Source: JAJPKK01 sp963807015 (GTDB lineage Bacteria; Pseudomonadota; Alphaproteobacteria; Rhizobiales; Xanthobacteraceae). Taken from it: DNA of 64,000 nucleotides. Every line of letters starts with the position of its first letter. The stretch's first letter is position 1. Shown here piece after piece: positions 8,170 through 18,601 of this stretch. The stretch lies in contig CAWEAS010000028.1 of NCBI GenBank assembly GCA_963807015.1, positions 186,001 to 250,000 of the forward strand, in the 5' to 3' direction. Under the pieces are notes generated by a model. It was not told the DNA's origin. It searched no databases and worked only from the letters and a program-made list of their open reading frames with translations. A program made the translations under genes and the position numbers.

Positions 8170-11100
8170 ATGGACGCATTTATCCGCACTGCCGCCGCGG
8201 CAGTCTGCGCGGCTTTGCTATCGATCACGTCGGTCGCCGCGCAGCAAAAGACGTTCCAAAATGAACAGCTCGATTTCGGCATCGGCACAGCTCGAGCAGG
8301 AACTCAGGACGACATCAAATACCTCGCGCCCGGTCGCGACGTTGCGCAAGGATGCCGATGCCGCCGTCGCCAAGCGCGATTGGACCGCGGCCGCCCGCAC
8401 CTACGGCCAGATCGTGGTCGCCGCGCCGAGAGATTCCCAGAGCTGGTTCAGGCTTGCCCTGGTCACGCTCAAGATCGCGCCCTCCGATGCCTGGGTGAAC
8501 GCCGCGCTTGCCCCGCTTCTGGGCGATATCAAAGACGACCGGGAGCGCGGCCGCGTGGTCGGTCGCGCGACAGCCGCGGCTTATCTCGCGTATCAGCGTG
8601 GCGATAACGCCAACGATGCATCGAATGGCCTCATCCTGGTCGGGCTCGCGATGGCCGCCCGGGCGAACTGGGACGTCGCGCTCCCCGCCCTCGGCGCGGG
8701 GCTCGACCTGCGCAAGATCGAGGCGGTCGATACGCGCTACCAGCAATTGCTCGCGCAATATGGTTTCCGCGTCGTGCGTTACCAGGTGCTTGCAGATGCG
8801 GCGTCGCCGTCGGTCTGCTTCATGTTTTCTGAAAGCCTGCCGACCCGGCACATCGACTTCGGCCGCTATGTTTCGCTCGCCGGCCAGACCAAACCGACCG
8901 TCTCTGTCGACGGCAATCAGCTTTGCGTCCAGGGCCTCAAGAACGGCGAACGCTACAGCGTGACCTTGCGCAAGGGCTTGCCCTCTTCGGCGGTCCAGAA
9001 GCTCGGCCAATTCGCGAACCTGTCGCGGGACATTCCGTTCAACGTCTACATGTCGGATCGCCAGCCGGCGGTGCGCTTCGGCAGTCGCGCCTATGTGCTG
9101 CCGCGCACCGGGCAGCAGGGCATCCCGGTGATCAGCGTCAACACCGACAACGTCCTGATCCACGTCTATCGCATCGGTGACCGCAATCTCATCGACACCG
9201 TCGTCAACGGCAACTTCAACACGAACATGGCGGGGTATGAGACGCGGCAGATTCGGGAGGAAAGCGGCGTCCTGGTGTGGTCGGGCTCGCTTGCGGCCGA
9301 GCAGAAGCTCAACACTGAGGTGACGACGGCGTTCCCGGTCGATCAGGCGGTACCGAAGCTCGCGCCCGGCGTCTACGCCATGACGGCGCGACCGGCCAAC
9401 AGGGTCGGCGACGACAGCGACACGCTCGCCACCCAGTGGTTTGTCGTTTCCGATTTCGGCATCACCGCCTATTCGGGCGGCGACGGCATCACGGCGTTCG
9501 TGAACTCGCTGGCGACGACCGCGCCGAAGAACGGCGCCGAGGTTCGGCTGATGTCGCGCAACAACGAGTTGCTCGCGGCGAAGACCACCGATGCCAACGG
9601 CGTCGCCTATTTCGAGCCGGGCCTTGCGCGCGGCGAGGGCGGGTTGGCGCCAGCCCTGCTGATCGCGTCGGATTCGACCGGCGACTACGCCTTTCTCAGT
9701 CTGAAAGGCCCCGCGTTCGATCTGTCCGATCGCGGCGTGACGGGGCGCGAAGCGCCCGCCGGGCTCGATGCCTTCGTCTTCACCGAGCGCGGCGTCTACC
9801 GCACCGGCGAGACCGTGAACGTGACGGCATTGGTGCGTGATGCTCTCGGTGTCGCGGCGCCCGGCGTACCGGTGACGCTGTCGATCACCCGTCCCGACAA
9901 CGTCGAATTCCAGCGCCAGGTCATCCAGGATCAAGGCGTTGGCGCGCGTAGCTGGAGCGTCCCGGTTCCGGCCGCCGCGCCGACCGGCACGTGGCGCGTG
10001 CGGGCCTATGTGGACCCGAAGCGACCGCCGATCGGCCAGACGAGCTTCCTGGTCGAAGATTACGTACCCGATCGGCTTGAGTTCAATCTGTCGTCGCCAA
10101 GCCAGCGACTGACGATCAAGCAGCCTGCGCAGATCGATGTCGACGGCCGCTTCCTCTATGGCGCGCCGGCCTCCAATCTCGATCTCGATGGCGACGTCAA
10201 GATCGTCGCCATGAAGGGCCTGCCGGCTTATCCGGGATATTCCTTCGGTCTTGTCGAGGACGAACCGCCCGCCAACAAGGAGGGCAAGCCGCTCGAGGAC
10301 CTGCCGTCGACCGATGCCCAGGGCAAAGCCAAACTGCGCGTGGCAGTCGACGAGGTGCCGGATTCGACCGGTCTCCTGCAGGCCGACATCGACATTCGTA
10401 TGTCCGAGCCCGGCGGCCGCGCTGTCCAGCGCACGATCTCATTACCGATCGTCCCATCCGGTCCGCTCGTCGGCATCAAGCCGCTGTTCAACGGCAAGTC
10501 TTTGAACGATGGCGCCACGGCGAATTTCGACGTGATCATGGTCAACCCCGACGGCACGACCGCGGCGGCGCGCGGGCTGCGCTACCAACTGCTGCGAGTC
10601 GAGAACCACTACCAGATGTACAAGGACACGAACGGCATCTGGCAATTCGAAGCCGTCAAATCGACGCGGCAGGTCAACAACGGTCAGTTCGATGTGGCTG
10701 CGGCCACGCCGGGACGGATTTCGTTGCCGCTCGCGATCGGTCGGTATCGGCTCGAGGTCTATACCGATAATCCCGACGGGCCGACGTCGTCGGTTGCCTT
10801 CGATGCCGGCTGGTATACCGACGCGGCAGCCGACACGCCGGACTATCTGGAAATCGCGCTCGATAAGCCCGAATACCGCGCCGGCGATACCATGAACGTG
10901 GCGGTCACGGCGCCGACCGCGGGCAAGGTCACGGTCGCGGTCATCGGCGACAAGCTCCTGACCACGACGGTCACGGACGTTCAGCCCGGCGTTGCCCGCG
11001 TGCCGGTCACGGTCGGCAACAACTGGGGCAGCGGCGCCTACGTGGTCGCGACCTTCCGCCGTCCGCTTGATGTGCAGGCCGGCCGCATGCCGGGCCGCAG

Positions 11101-13495
11101 CCTCGGCGTGCAATGGTTCTCGATCGATCGCGCGGCGCACACCCTCGCGGTCGACCTCAAGCTGCCCGACCTCACGCGGCCGCGCGGCACCCTGCACGTA
11201 CCGGTAAAGATCAGCGGCATCGCGCCGGGTGAAGAGGCCCGCGTCGTGGTGTCCGCGGTCGACGTCGGCATTCTCAATCTCACCAACTACAAGCCGCCGG
11301 CACCCGACGACTATTATCTCGGCCAGCGCCGGCTTGCGATGGAGATCCGCGATCTCTACGGCCAGTTGATCGACGGCATGCAGGGCACGCGCGGTCCGAT
11401 CAAGACCGGCGGCGATACCGGCGAAGCGGGGCTGATGGGCTCGCCGCCGACCCAACCGCCGCTCGCGCTCTACTCGGGCATCGTCACCGTCGATGCCAAC
11501 GGAGCCGCCGACATCGCCTTCGATATCCCCGACTTCGCCGGCACCGCCCGCGTCATGGCGGTGGCGTGGAGCAAGGACAAGGTCGGACGCGCGAATGGCG
11601 ACGTCACCGTGCGCGATCCGGTGGTGGTGACGGCGACGTTGCCGCGCTTCCTGTTGAGCGGCGACAAGAGCACGCTGCGCCTCGACCTCGACAACGTCGA
11701 AGGGCAGGCCGGCGACTATCGGATCGCCATCTCCGGCGACCCAATCTTCATGATCGACGGCGCGAACTCGTCTCTCACGCTCGCGGCGCAACAGCGTAAC
11801 GGGGTCGGCGTCTCGCTTTCGGCGTCGGGCGCCGGCACCGGCAACATCGTCGCGCGCATCACGGGTCCGGGCGGCATCGATCTCACCAAGACCTATGCGC
11901 TCTCCGTCAGGCCGGCGAGCCAGATCCTAGCCCGGCGCACTGTCCGGCAGATCGCGATGGGCGAGAGTCTGACGCTCAGCAACGATCTGTTCGCGGATTT
12001 TGTGCCCGGGACGGGAAAAGTCGCGGTGTCGATCGGACCGTCGACCGCGCTCGATTCGGCGACGTTGCTCGAAGCGCTCGAACGCTATCCGTTCGCCTGC
12101 TCTGAGCAGTTGACCAGCCGCGTGCTGCCGCTGCTCTACGTGAGCGAACTGCTGCTCAATCCGCAGCCTGGGTCCGACGCGACCATCAACCAGACGATCA
12201 CCCGCCTGCTCACCCGTGAAACAGCCGAGGGCGCGTTCCTGCTGTGGCCGCCGGTGATCGCCGACACCGAGGACGACGACAGCACCGACACGGTAGACCG
12301 CGACGACATCTGGCTCGACGCCTATGTCACCGACTTCCTGACGCGTGCACGGGAGCGCCACTACAGCGTTCCCGACATCGCGTTCAAGCTCGCGGTCGAT
12401 CACCTGCGCAATTATCTCAGCATCAAGGGCGATGTAGAAAACATCGACTTCAGAAAGGATGGCGCCAATCTCGCCTATGTCTATTACGTCCTGGCGAGGA
12501 ACAAGGCCGCGCCGTTGTTCGACCTGCGCTACATCTACGATCAGGGCAAACTCGCCAACATTCCGACCGCCATCGCGCGGGCGCAGATCGCGGCAGCGTT
12601 TGCAATGCTCGGCGACGGGACGCACGCCGGCGGCTCGTTCGACTCGGTCAACGGCATGCTCACCGGCAAGCCTAATCTCGAGGCAACCCGGAGCGACTAT
12701 GGGTCGGATTTGCGCGATGCCGCTGCGGTGATCGCGCTCGCCTCCGAGAGCGGGGCGCTCGCCAAAGTGCCCAATGCGCTCGAACGTATCGCGGCGGCTC
12801 GGAGCCTGAGCGCCCAGCCGTCCACCAACGAGGAGGCATGGATGCTGCTCGCGGCGCGCGGGCTCGCGGACCAGGCCGCCGGCATTTCGCTCAATGTGGC
12901 GGGTACGCCGCGAATGGGCCCGTTGTATCGGACCTATAGTCCCACCGATCTCGGCAACGGCGTCACGATCGGAAATACGACCGATCGACTGCTGCAAGCA
13001 GTCGTGACGGTCAGCGGCGCGCCGATCGTTGCGGAGCCGGCGGTCGAGACCCAGGGCTTCAAGATCGAGCGGCTGTTCTATTCGGCGGAGGGCAAGGTCG
13101 CGGATCCGTCAAAGGCCAAGCAGAACCAGCGTTTCGTCGTGGTGCTCAAGGTGACCGAGACCAAGCCGCAGTTCGGTCACGTCATGATCACCGACTTCCT
13201 CCCGGCCGGTTTGGAGATCGATAATCCCGATCTCGTCTCGTACGGGAAGAACAAGGCGCTGCCTTGGATCGATCACGGCGTCGCCACCACGAGTACCGAG
13301 TTCCGCGATGACCGCTTCACCGCGGCGATCGACCGCAAATCCGGGGACGATCCGATTTTCATGGTCGCCTACACGGCGCGCGCGGTGTCGCCCGGGCATT
13401 ACGTCGTGCCGCAAGCGCGGGTCGATGACATGTATCGGCCCGATCGGTTCGGCCGCACCAAGACGGGGGTCCTCGACGTCCAGGCCGCGCGATGA
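8170..13495 (+). CDS. yfhM: Bacterial alpha-2-macroglobulin (yfhM-type), with an N-terminal +1 frameshift
   Basis: A giant protease-trapping protein of the periplasm. The signal peptide (TAAAAVCAALLSITSVAAQ) starts at 8170 in one frame and the body continues in the next frame from about 8277. Dropping one T from the TTT at 8274-8276 joins them as QLD-SASAQLEQEL. The rejoined protein has about 1,774 residues. It has macroglobulin domains, a segment with VEDYVPDRLEF, and the thioester motif CSEQ (Cys about 1310), so the covalent-trap chemistry is retained. The C-terminal domain ends in a receptor-binding-like beta fold. Its stop overlaps the pbpC start by four bases. The pairing matches the known link of these proteins with PBP1C in peptidoglycan repair and protease defence. 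If the frameshift is real, only an unexported form from the internal ATG at 8261 could be made. Confidence 0.85.
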
Positions 13496-15789
13496 GCGAT
13501 ACGCCGCGCGATCCGCGGGACGATGCCGCGGCCGTTGCTGCTGCTGATGCCGATGCCGCTCTTCCTGCTCCCCTCCCCCTTGCGGGGAGGGGTCGGGGGT
13601 GCGGGTCGGGCGATATGGCACATCCGAGCCAAAACCTCTCTACCCCCCACCCCGACCCTCCCCCACAACGGGGGAGGGAGACAGCAAGGCCTTCGCGGTG
13701 GCGGCGACGTCTTGGGGTTGCCGCGGCCGCGGCAGCGTTGCTCATTGCGGCACCGGCCGGCTGGATCGTCGCGCTGGGGCCGCCGCCACTTGGCAAGGAC
13801 CTCGACGTTTCGGTGCAGGTCCTCGATCGCGACGGGCGGCTGCTGCGCGCCTATACGACGCCCGACGGCCGCTGGCGCTTGCCGGCGAGCGTGGAGAGCG
13901 TCGACAAGCGATTTGTGGCGGCGCTGCTTGCGTACGAGGACAAGCGCTTCGAGCAGCACCACGGCGTCGATCCACTAGCGCTGGTGCGGGCCGCGACTCA
14001 ACTCGTGCACCGCGGCCACATCGTCTCCGGCGGCTCGACGCTCACGATGCAGGTGGCCCGGCTCGTCGAGCCGCGCCACCGGCGCAGCCTCCCCGTCAAA
14101 CTCCGCGAGATCGTGCGCGCGCTCGAGATCGAATCGCAGCTCACCAAGCAGCAGGTTCTGGCGCTCTATCTCGAGCTCGCGCCCTATGGCGGCAACATCG
14201 AGGGCATCCGCGCAGCTTCGTTTGCCTACTTCGGTCACGAGCCGAGCCGCCTGACCCTCGGCGAGATCGCGCTTCTCGTCGCCCTGCCGCAATCGCCGGA
14301 ATTGCGTCGGCCGGACCGCTCGGTCGACACGGCGCGGCGCGCGCGCGACCGCGTGCTTGGTCGCATCCGCTCGGCGGGCCTTGCGACGGATGTCGAGGTC
14401 GAGGAGGCGCGGCGCGAACCGGTGCCGGCGGGTCGCCTTCCGATGCCGATGCTGAGTCCGCACGCGGCCGACGAGGCGGTGGCGGCGGCGCCGGACCGCA
14501 AGCTGCATCACCTGACGATCGATGCGAACCTGCAGCGCAAGCTTGAAGAGCTGGTGCGAGACCGCAGCGAGGCGCTGCGCCCCGATGTCTCGATCGGGGT
14601 GGTGGCGGTCGATGTCGCAAGCGGCGAAGTTTTGGCACGCGTGGCGTCGGTCGGCTATTTCGACGAACGGCGCGCCGGCCAGGTCGACATCACCCAGGCG
14701 ATCCGCTCGCCCGGCTCGACCCTCAAGCCCTTCATTTACGGGATGGGCTTCGAAGACGGCATCATCCACCCGGAAACGCTGGTTGAGGATCGCCCGATCC
14801 GCTACGGCAGCTACGCGCCGAAGAATTTCGATCAGAAATTCCAGGGCACCGTTTCGATCCGTCACGCCTTGCAGCTCTCGCTCAACGTGCCGGCCGTCGC
14901 CGTGCTCGATGCCGTCGGACCGGGCCGCCTCGCCGCCCGTATCCGCGAGGCCGGCGCGAGCCTTGTCCTGCCGACGGGCGATGCTCCCGGCCTCGCCATG
15001 GGGCTGGGCGGCGTCGGCATCAGCCTCATGGACCTGACCAAGCTTTATGCCGATATCGCCCGCCTCGGCGTCGCGCGTCCGCTGGTCGAGCGCCGCGACA
15101 ACGTCGCGACCACCGACCGCGCGCAGCTGCTCGATCCGGTCGCGGCGTGGTACGTCGGCAATGTCCTGATCGGAACGCCGCCGCCCGAGAACGCGGCCGC
15201 CCATCGCATCGCGTTCAAGACCGGCACCAGCTACGGCTACCGTGACGCCTGGTCGATCGGCTTCGACGGCAAGCGCGCGATCGGTGTCTGGGTCGGCCGT
15301 CCCGACGGCGCGCCGGTCCCTGGTCTCGTCGGGCGCACCGCTGCGGCGCCGATCCTGTTCGAGGCCTTCGCCCGCATGGACCGTCCCGTCGCGCCGCTGC
15401 CGCCGGCACCCCAAGGCGCGCTCGTGGCGACGACGGCGAAGCTGCCGCCGCCATTGCAGCGCCTGCACAGTGGGATATTGGCGAGCGACAGCACGGCGCA
15501 GCCGCCCCGCATCATGTTTCCCCCGGACGGCGCCCGCCTCGACATGACGGGCACCGGCATGACGGGCACCGGCGCCGCGCCATTCGGCGAGGTCGCGCTC
15601 AAGATCGCCGGCGGAACGGGGCCGCTGACGGTCCTCGTCAACGGGATGCCGGTCGCAGGTCGCACGGTGCGGCGTGCGCTGTTCTGGGAGCCGGATGGAC
15701 CCGGGTTCGCGCGGCTCACGGTGATGGACGCTCGCGGCGCCACGGACAGCGTCGTCGTCTGGGTTCAGGCGAGCAGCGGATCACAATAG
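13492..15789 (+). CDS. pbpC: Penicillin-binding protein 1C (glycosyltransferase/transpeptidase)
   Basis: A 765-residue bifunctional peptidoglycan synthase. A cytoplasmic tail of about 70 residues precedes one membrane helix (about 74-97). The GT51 domain has the catalytic Glu149 in YEDKRFEQHHGVDP and SGGSTLTMQVARL. The transpeptidase has the nucleophile Ser409 in SPGSTLKP, S463-L-N and K576-T-G. A C-terminal BiPBP_C-type domain follows. The family polymerises and cross-links glycan strands in the periplasm. The ATG overlaps the alpha-2-macroglobulin stop, so translation is coupled. The cytoplasmic tail (about residues 26-63) is encoded by a palindromic intergenic-type repeat that has been read in frame. 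This gives a Pro/Gly/Arg-rich stretch unlike the rest of the protein. Confidence 0.93.
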   Translation: MSDTPRDPRDDAAAVAAADADAALPAPLPLAGRGRGCGSGDMAHPSQNLSTPHPDPPPQRGRETARPSRWRRRLGVAAAAAALLIAAPAGWIVALGPPPLGKDLDVSVQVLDRDGRLLRAYTTPDGRWRLPASVESVDKRFVAALLAYEDKRFEQHHGVDPLALVRAATQLVHRGHIVSGGSTLTMQVARLVEPRHRRSLPVKLREIVRALEIESQLTKQQVLALYLELAPYGGNIEGIRAASFAYFGHEPSRLTLGEIALLVALPQSPELRRPDRSVDTARRARDRVLGRIRSAGLATDVEVEEARREPVPAGRLPMPMLSPHAADEAVAAAPDRKLHHLTIDANLQRKLEELVRDRSEALRPDVSIGVVAVDVASGEVLARVASVGYFDERRAGQVDITQAIRSPGSTLKPFIYGMGFEDGIIHPETLVEDRPIRYGSYAPKNFDQKFQGTVSIRHALQLSLNVPAVAVLDAVGPGRLAARIREAGASLVLPTGDAPGLAMGLGGVGISLMDLTKLYADIARLGVARPLVERRDNVATTDRAQLLDPVAAWYVGNVLIGTPPPENAAAHRIAFKTGTSYGYRDAWSIGFDGKRAIGVWVGRPDGAPVPGLVGRTAAAPILFEAFARMDRPVAPLPPAPQGALVATTAKLPPPLQRLHSGILASDSTAQPPRIMFPPDGARLDMTGTGMTGTGAAPFGEVALKIAGGTGPLTVLVNGMPVAGRTVRRALFWEPDGPGFARLTVMDARGATDSVVVWVQASSGSQ
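13569..13678. repeat. Palindromic repeat (CCCTCCCC type) inside the pbpC coding region
   Basis: Two hairpins face each other: 13570-13592 (nine-base arms CCCCTCCCC/GGGGAGGGG) and 13656-13678 (CCCTCCCCC/GGGGGAGGG). The sequence between them is partly inverted as well (GGTCGGGGGT against ACCCCGACC). The same element type lies between genes at 55817-55919. Here it stays open in the pbpC frame and falls in the tail before the membrane helix, where an insertion should do least harm. Confidence 0.85.
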
Positions 15790-15799
15790 TTGACCGCCT

Positions 15800-15884
15800 G
15801 TAGCCCGCATGAGCGAAGCGACATGCGGGGAGGAACGCCGCGACAAACAGCCGCCCCGGATATCGCTCCGCTCATCCGCTACGG
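15800..15884. repeat. REP-like inverted repeat (GTAGCCCGGATGAGCG family)
   Basis: The left arm GTAGCCCGCATGAGCG and the right arm GCTCATCCGCTACGG form an imperfect large palindrome between the convergent ends of pbpC and the binding-protein gene. Related copies lie at 36481-36616 and 50678-50770. The right arm supplies the TAG stop of the minus-strand binding-protein gene. It may serve as a bidirectional transcription stop. Confidence 0.75.
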
Positions 15885-16904
15885 CGAAGAGTAGCGCCTG
15901 AAGCCGTAAGGCGCGAACGCTTTGAAGGCGGCGTCGGTGCGCAGGAAGTCGAGCCAGATCCGGGCTGTTTCGGGATGCGGCGCGTCCTTCGCCATGGCGG
16001 CGCTGTAGTTCGCGAGCGTGTTGACCTCGGCTGGAATGTCAACGTGCCCGATCGGGTTTCCGACCTCTTCCTGAAAGATCGCTTCCGATTTCCAGGTGAC
16101 GCCGGCTTCAACCAGATGCTGCATCAGGAAGAGCGGCGTTTGGCGATGGTGGATGCGCGTCAGCACGGCTTCGCCATTTCGCACCTTGGTGCCGTAGACC
16201 GCTTCGGCGAGCACCTCGCCCCCAACCTTCACGAGCGAGGCACGGATCTGCCGGGCGACACCCTCGAACTCGGGATTGGGCATTGCCAGCGCAAGTCCGG
16301 GCCGCGCAAGATCAGCAAGGCTCGCGATCTGCGCCGGATTTCCTGCCGGCACCATGATGGCGATGTCGTTGGTGGCGAAGGTGACGACCGGCGCGACGAG
16401 CTTGCCCTGCCGCACCAGCTCATTGGTGGCCCCGAGCTCCACCTGATAGACGTCGGGCTTCGCCGTCCAGGTCATGTTGCCGGACGTCACGGTGCCGCCG
16501 GCCTCGAGTTGCTGGGCCAGCACGCCCGGCGGCAGCGTCTCATAGAAGATACGGCCCCGATATTGCGGATAGGCCTCGCCGAATGCGCGAACGAGGCCCG
16601 CCATGGCAAAGAAGTAATTGCCCGAGGCGTAGACCACGAGCTCGGGGCGATCGAGGCTGCCGTGGAAATCGGCAAGCACGTCGACGGGCGGCACGGTGAA
16701 GTCGACGCCGCGGTTCGTCGCGTCGTTGTTACGCCCCCGCTGCCATGGCGGATAAGTCCGCTCCGTGGCTTCGAGACGTTCCTTCGGAGTCGTCTGCGCG
16801 GTTGCAGCGGTTATTCCCACCGCCATGCCGGCGGCAAGAGCACCGGCGAGCATCGATGCCGTCAGCAATGGGCGCATGCCGCGCAGATGTCTGGCGCCGA
16901 TCAT
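15879..16904 (-). CDS. Exported molybdate/iron-type ABC solute-binding protein
   Basis: A 341-residue periplasmic binding protein with a signal peptide (ASMLAGALAAGMAVGITAAT). The mature protein has VVYASGNYFFAMAGLVRAFG, a glutamate-rich hinge and VTFATNDIAIMVPAGNPAQI, as in type II binding proteins of the ModA/Fbp group that bind oxyanions or metals. No permease or ATPase follows. Its ATG overlaps the stop of the DsrE-like gene by four bases (ATGA), so the two are translated together and probably act on the same sulfur or oxyanion chemistry. The stop codon lies in a REP-like repeat. The ligand is unknown. Confidence 0.7.
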   Translation of the reverse strand: MIGARHLRGMRPLLTASMLAGALAAGMAVGITAATAQTTPKERLEATERTYPPWQRGRNNDATNRGVDFTVPPVDVLADFHGSLDRPELVVYASGNYFFAMAGLVRAFGEAYPQYRGRIFYETLPPGVLAQQLEAGGTVTSGNMTWTAKPDVYQVELGATNELVRQGKLVAPVVTFATNDIAIMVPAGNPAQIASLADLARPGLALAMPNPEFEGVARQIRASLVKVGGEVLAEAVYGTKVRNGEAVLTRIHHRQTPLFLMQHLVEAGVTWKSEAIFQEEVGNPIGHVDIPAEVNTLANYSAAMAKDAPHPETARIWLDFLRTDAAFKAFAPYGFRRYSSP

Positions 16905-17683
16905 CGCGAGTAGGCGAAGCCGGCCTGCTGGAGCTTCACCAACGTCGCGACAACGCCTGGAGTGAGGACGACGTCGGGAATGAGGTGATTGGTGAGATCG
17001 GCTGCGAACGCCTCGGTGGACAGATGATCGGGGTTCTGGTCCGCGGCCGTCAATCTCTCCGCCAATTCCCAGATCGCGTTGTGGCAGGCGAGGAAGACGA
17101 CGCCGCGGCGTTGCAGCACCGCGATGCTGTTGTCCTTCGAGGAGAACGCGCCCTCGGCCGACTGGTAATCGGCGGGATCGTGCGCGGCCGCTGCCGGCGT
17201 CGTGATGAAGCGATTGTTGGTGATGTTGTTAGCCGCCATCTTCGCAAGCTGGTATTTGTCCCAGGTCGCTTGGTCATAGAGCGCGAGATGGGCCGATCCG
17301 TGAGTTGCGGAGACGCACAGGAAATTCGGCTCCTTGAACGACCAGATGTGCGAGTTCATGGAATTGCGCATGCCGTTGAGCCACGGACCGGCAATATCGG
17401 TGTTGTCCCAGGCCTGCTTCGGGCCGCCCTTGTAACCAAGCAGCGCGCCGAGGGGCGCGGCGTCCCACTGATCCGGATGATCGGCAATCATCGGCACGGT
17501 CTTGTAGTCGCGTCGCCGCGGCATCCCCGCGAGCGAATTCGAAAATTCGCGCAGGTTCTTGGCAGCGATGGGCTCGAGCGAGGGGCCTGCCGCGGCCTGC
17601 GCGGCACCATTCGCAAGCCCCGATATTATCAGGCCGGTGCTCAAACCGATGAGAGCGTTACGACGATCGGCATCAAATTCCAT
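16901..17683 (-). CDS. Tat-exported DsrE-like protein of unknown function
   Basis: A 260-residue protein that starts MEFDADRRNALIGLSTGLI, a twin-arginine-like signal (DRRNALIG) followed by a hydrophobic stretch ending GAAQA. The C-terminal half has the alternating strands and helices of DsrE-like sulfur-relay proteins. It includes a single Cys200 in RRGVVFLACHNAIWELAERL, placed like the persulfide-carrying cysteine of DsrE/TusD. The middle part (PWLNGMRNSMNSHIWSFKEPNFLCVSATHGSAHL) fits the same fold. The start at 17683 has AAGGAGAG upstream. It is translationally coupled to the binding-protein gene at 16904. The fold call is moderate and the activity is not known. With SQR nearby, handling of periplasmic sulfane sulfur is a reasonable guess. 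Confidence 0.55.
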   Translation of the reverse strand: MEFDADRRNALIGLSTGLIISGLANGAAQAAAGPSLEPIAAKNLREFSNSLAGMPRRRDYKTVPMIADHPDQWDAAPLGALLGYKGGPKQAWDNTDIAGPWLNGMRNSMNSHIWSFKEPNFLCVSATHGSAHLALYDQATWDKYQLAKMAANNITNNRFITTPAAAAHDPADYQSAEGAFSSKDNSIAVLQRRGVVFLACHNAIWELAERLTAADQNPDHLSTEAFAADLTNHLIPDVVLTPGVVATLVKLQQAGFAYSR

Positions 17684-18075
17684 GATTACTCTCCTTGCAG
17701 ATACGCTTCCCGAGCTTCGTTTCGAGCGGAGACATCCACCCGACCAAAACACATTGTGAGGGTGTCGTTCATTCCGGTCGCGCACGAACACGCGTCGCGT
17801 CTTTCGACGCTGCGAACTCTGCTTGGCGGAAGAAACGGAACGGCGCAGCCCCCATGCCGTCTTTGGCACGTTGGTAAACTTGGCCGTTGTCAAAAGTGCG
17901 GCGGCGCACCGGGAGCTTCATGGCGCGGTGGGTCCGAATACTCGGCAAACCGCACCGCAGAACATCAGCCAGACGAAAATCCGCGGCCGTAATCTTCAAC
18001 TCCTGTCGAGTTACAGCACCCGACGTCGAGGCCTCGTTCAAACCCCGGTCATGTGCACCGTTACGCGATGGACCG
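17684..18075. other. Intergenic region, 392 bp, no gene
   Basis: This lies between the membrane-module gene at 18076 and the DsrE-like gene, all on the minus strand. It should hold the promoter of the DsrE-like/binding-protein unit, but no clear -35/-10 pair is visible. No copy of the CTAAWTTAG core found at the regulator promoters is present. Open frames here have no plausible start site or family signature. Confidence 0.5.
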
Positions 18076-18558
18076 TTACGCGATGTAGAGCGTCCCAAGG
18101 TAGGCGGTCAGACGCCCGGCCACATTGACTACGGTCCACAACACCACGGTTGCCGCAACGAAGACGACGGCGCGCGAGGAAACCGTCCCTGCTGCCTGCC
18201 ACGCATCGGCCTCGCGCCTTACGGTTCTCTGGAAAAATGCGGTCACGATGATGCCGATGATGACGGATGTGATCTTGATGTCGAACACCCATTCGCCGAG
18301 GTATTTGTCCGGCTTCGTGGTCCACAGCGTAAAGCCGCTCAGCACCTGAAACACGATGGCGGTCCAGATGACTGGAAAAAGCCAGTTCAGCGACTTGTAG
18401 GGAATCGAGCGGAACACGCCCAACAGCCGCAGGCCGATGATGAATGTGAGGCCCACCACGGTCGCTGTTCCGAACGCGTGGATCGTGAGTGCGATCGGCC
18501 AGCCCCACAACTCCCTCACCCAGTCCGCATAACCCGAGTTCCCTATCGTTTCGAGCAC
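18076..18558 (-). CDS. Four-helix membrane protein homologous to the C-terminal third of the 473-residue neighbour
   Basis: A 160-residue integral membrane protein with about four helices. The GTG at 18558 is chosen because AAGGAG sits six bases upstream. The conserved stretch LTIHAFGTATVVGLTFIIGLR, followed by LLGVFRSIPY and a later LSGFTLWTT, aligns with the last part of the protein at 18734-20155 (QTIHFFGFSLIFGTVLVITLR, LGFWKSVPF). The shared histidines in helix one suggest heme b or quinone binding as in DUF6644/DUF2231-like proteins. The gene is the last of a tight three-gene unit. The function is unknown, but electron transfer in the inner membrane is the likely role. Confidence 0.7.
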   Translation of the reverse strand: MLETIGNSGYADWVRELWGWPIALTIHAFGTATVVGLTFIIGLRLLGVFRSIPYKSLNWLFPVIWTAIVFQVLSGFTLWTTKPDKYLGEWVFDIKITSVIIGIIVTAFFQRTVRREADAWQAAGTVSSRAVVFVAATVVLWTVVNVAGRLTAYLGTLYIA

Positions 18559-18601
18559 GTTCGGTCTCCTTAATTCCAATTCCGCCGAGAGGCCTGCGCT
18601 C

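Noticed and set aside
10442..11791. Long open frame (449 codons) on the minus strand inside the alpha-2-macroglobulin gene
   Set aside because: It is antisense to a well-supported gene, rich in Arg, His and Asp as expected for a high-GC shadow frame, and has no ribosome-binding site or family motif.
13975..15468. 497-codon open frame antisense to pbpC
   Set aside because: Same reason: pbpC is complete with catalytic motifs, and the opposite frame has none.
17769..18098. Open frame of 109 codons upstream of the DsrE-like gene
   Set aside because: Overlaps the end of the 160-residue membrane protein gene, has no ribosome-binding site, and its sequence is Arg-rich without family signature.
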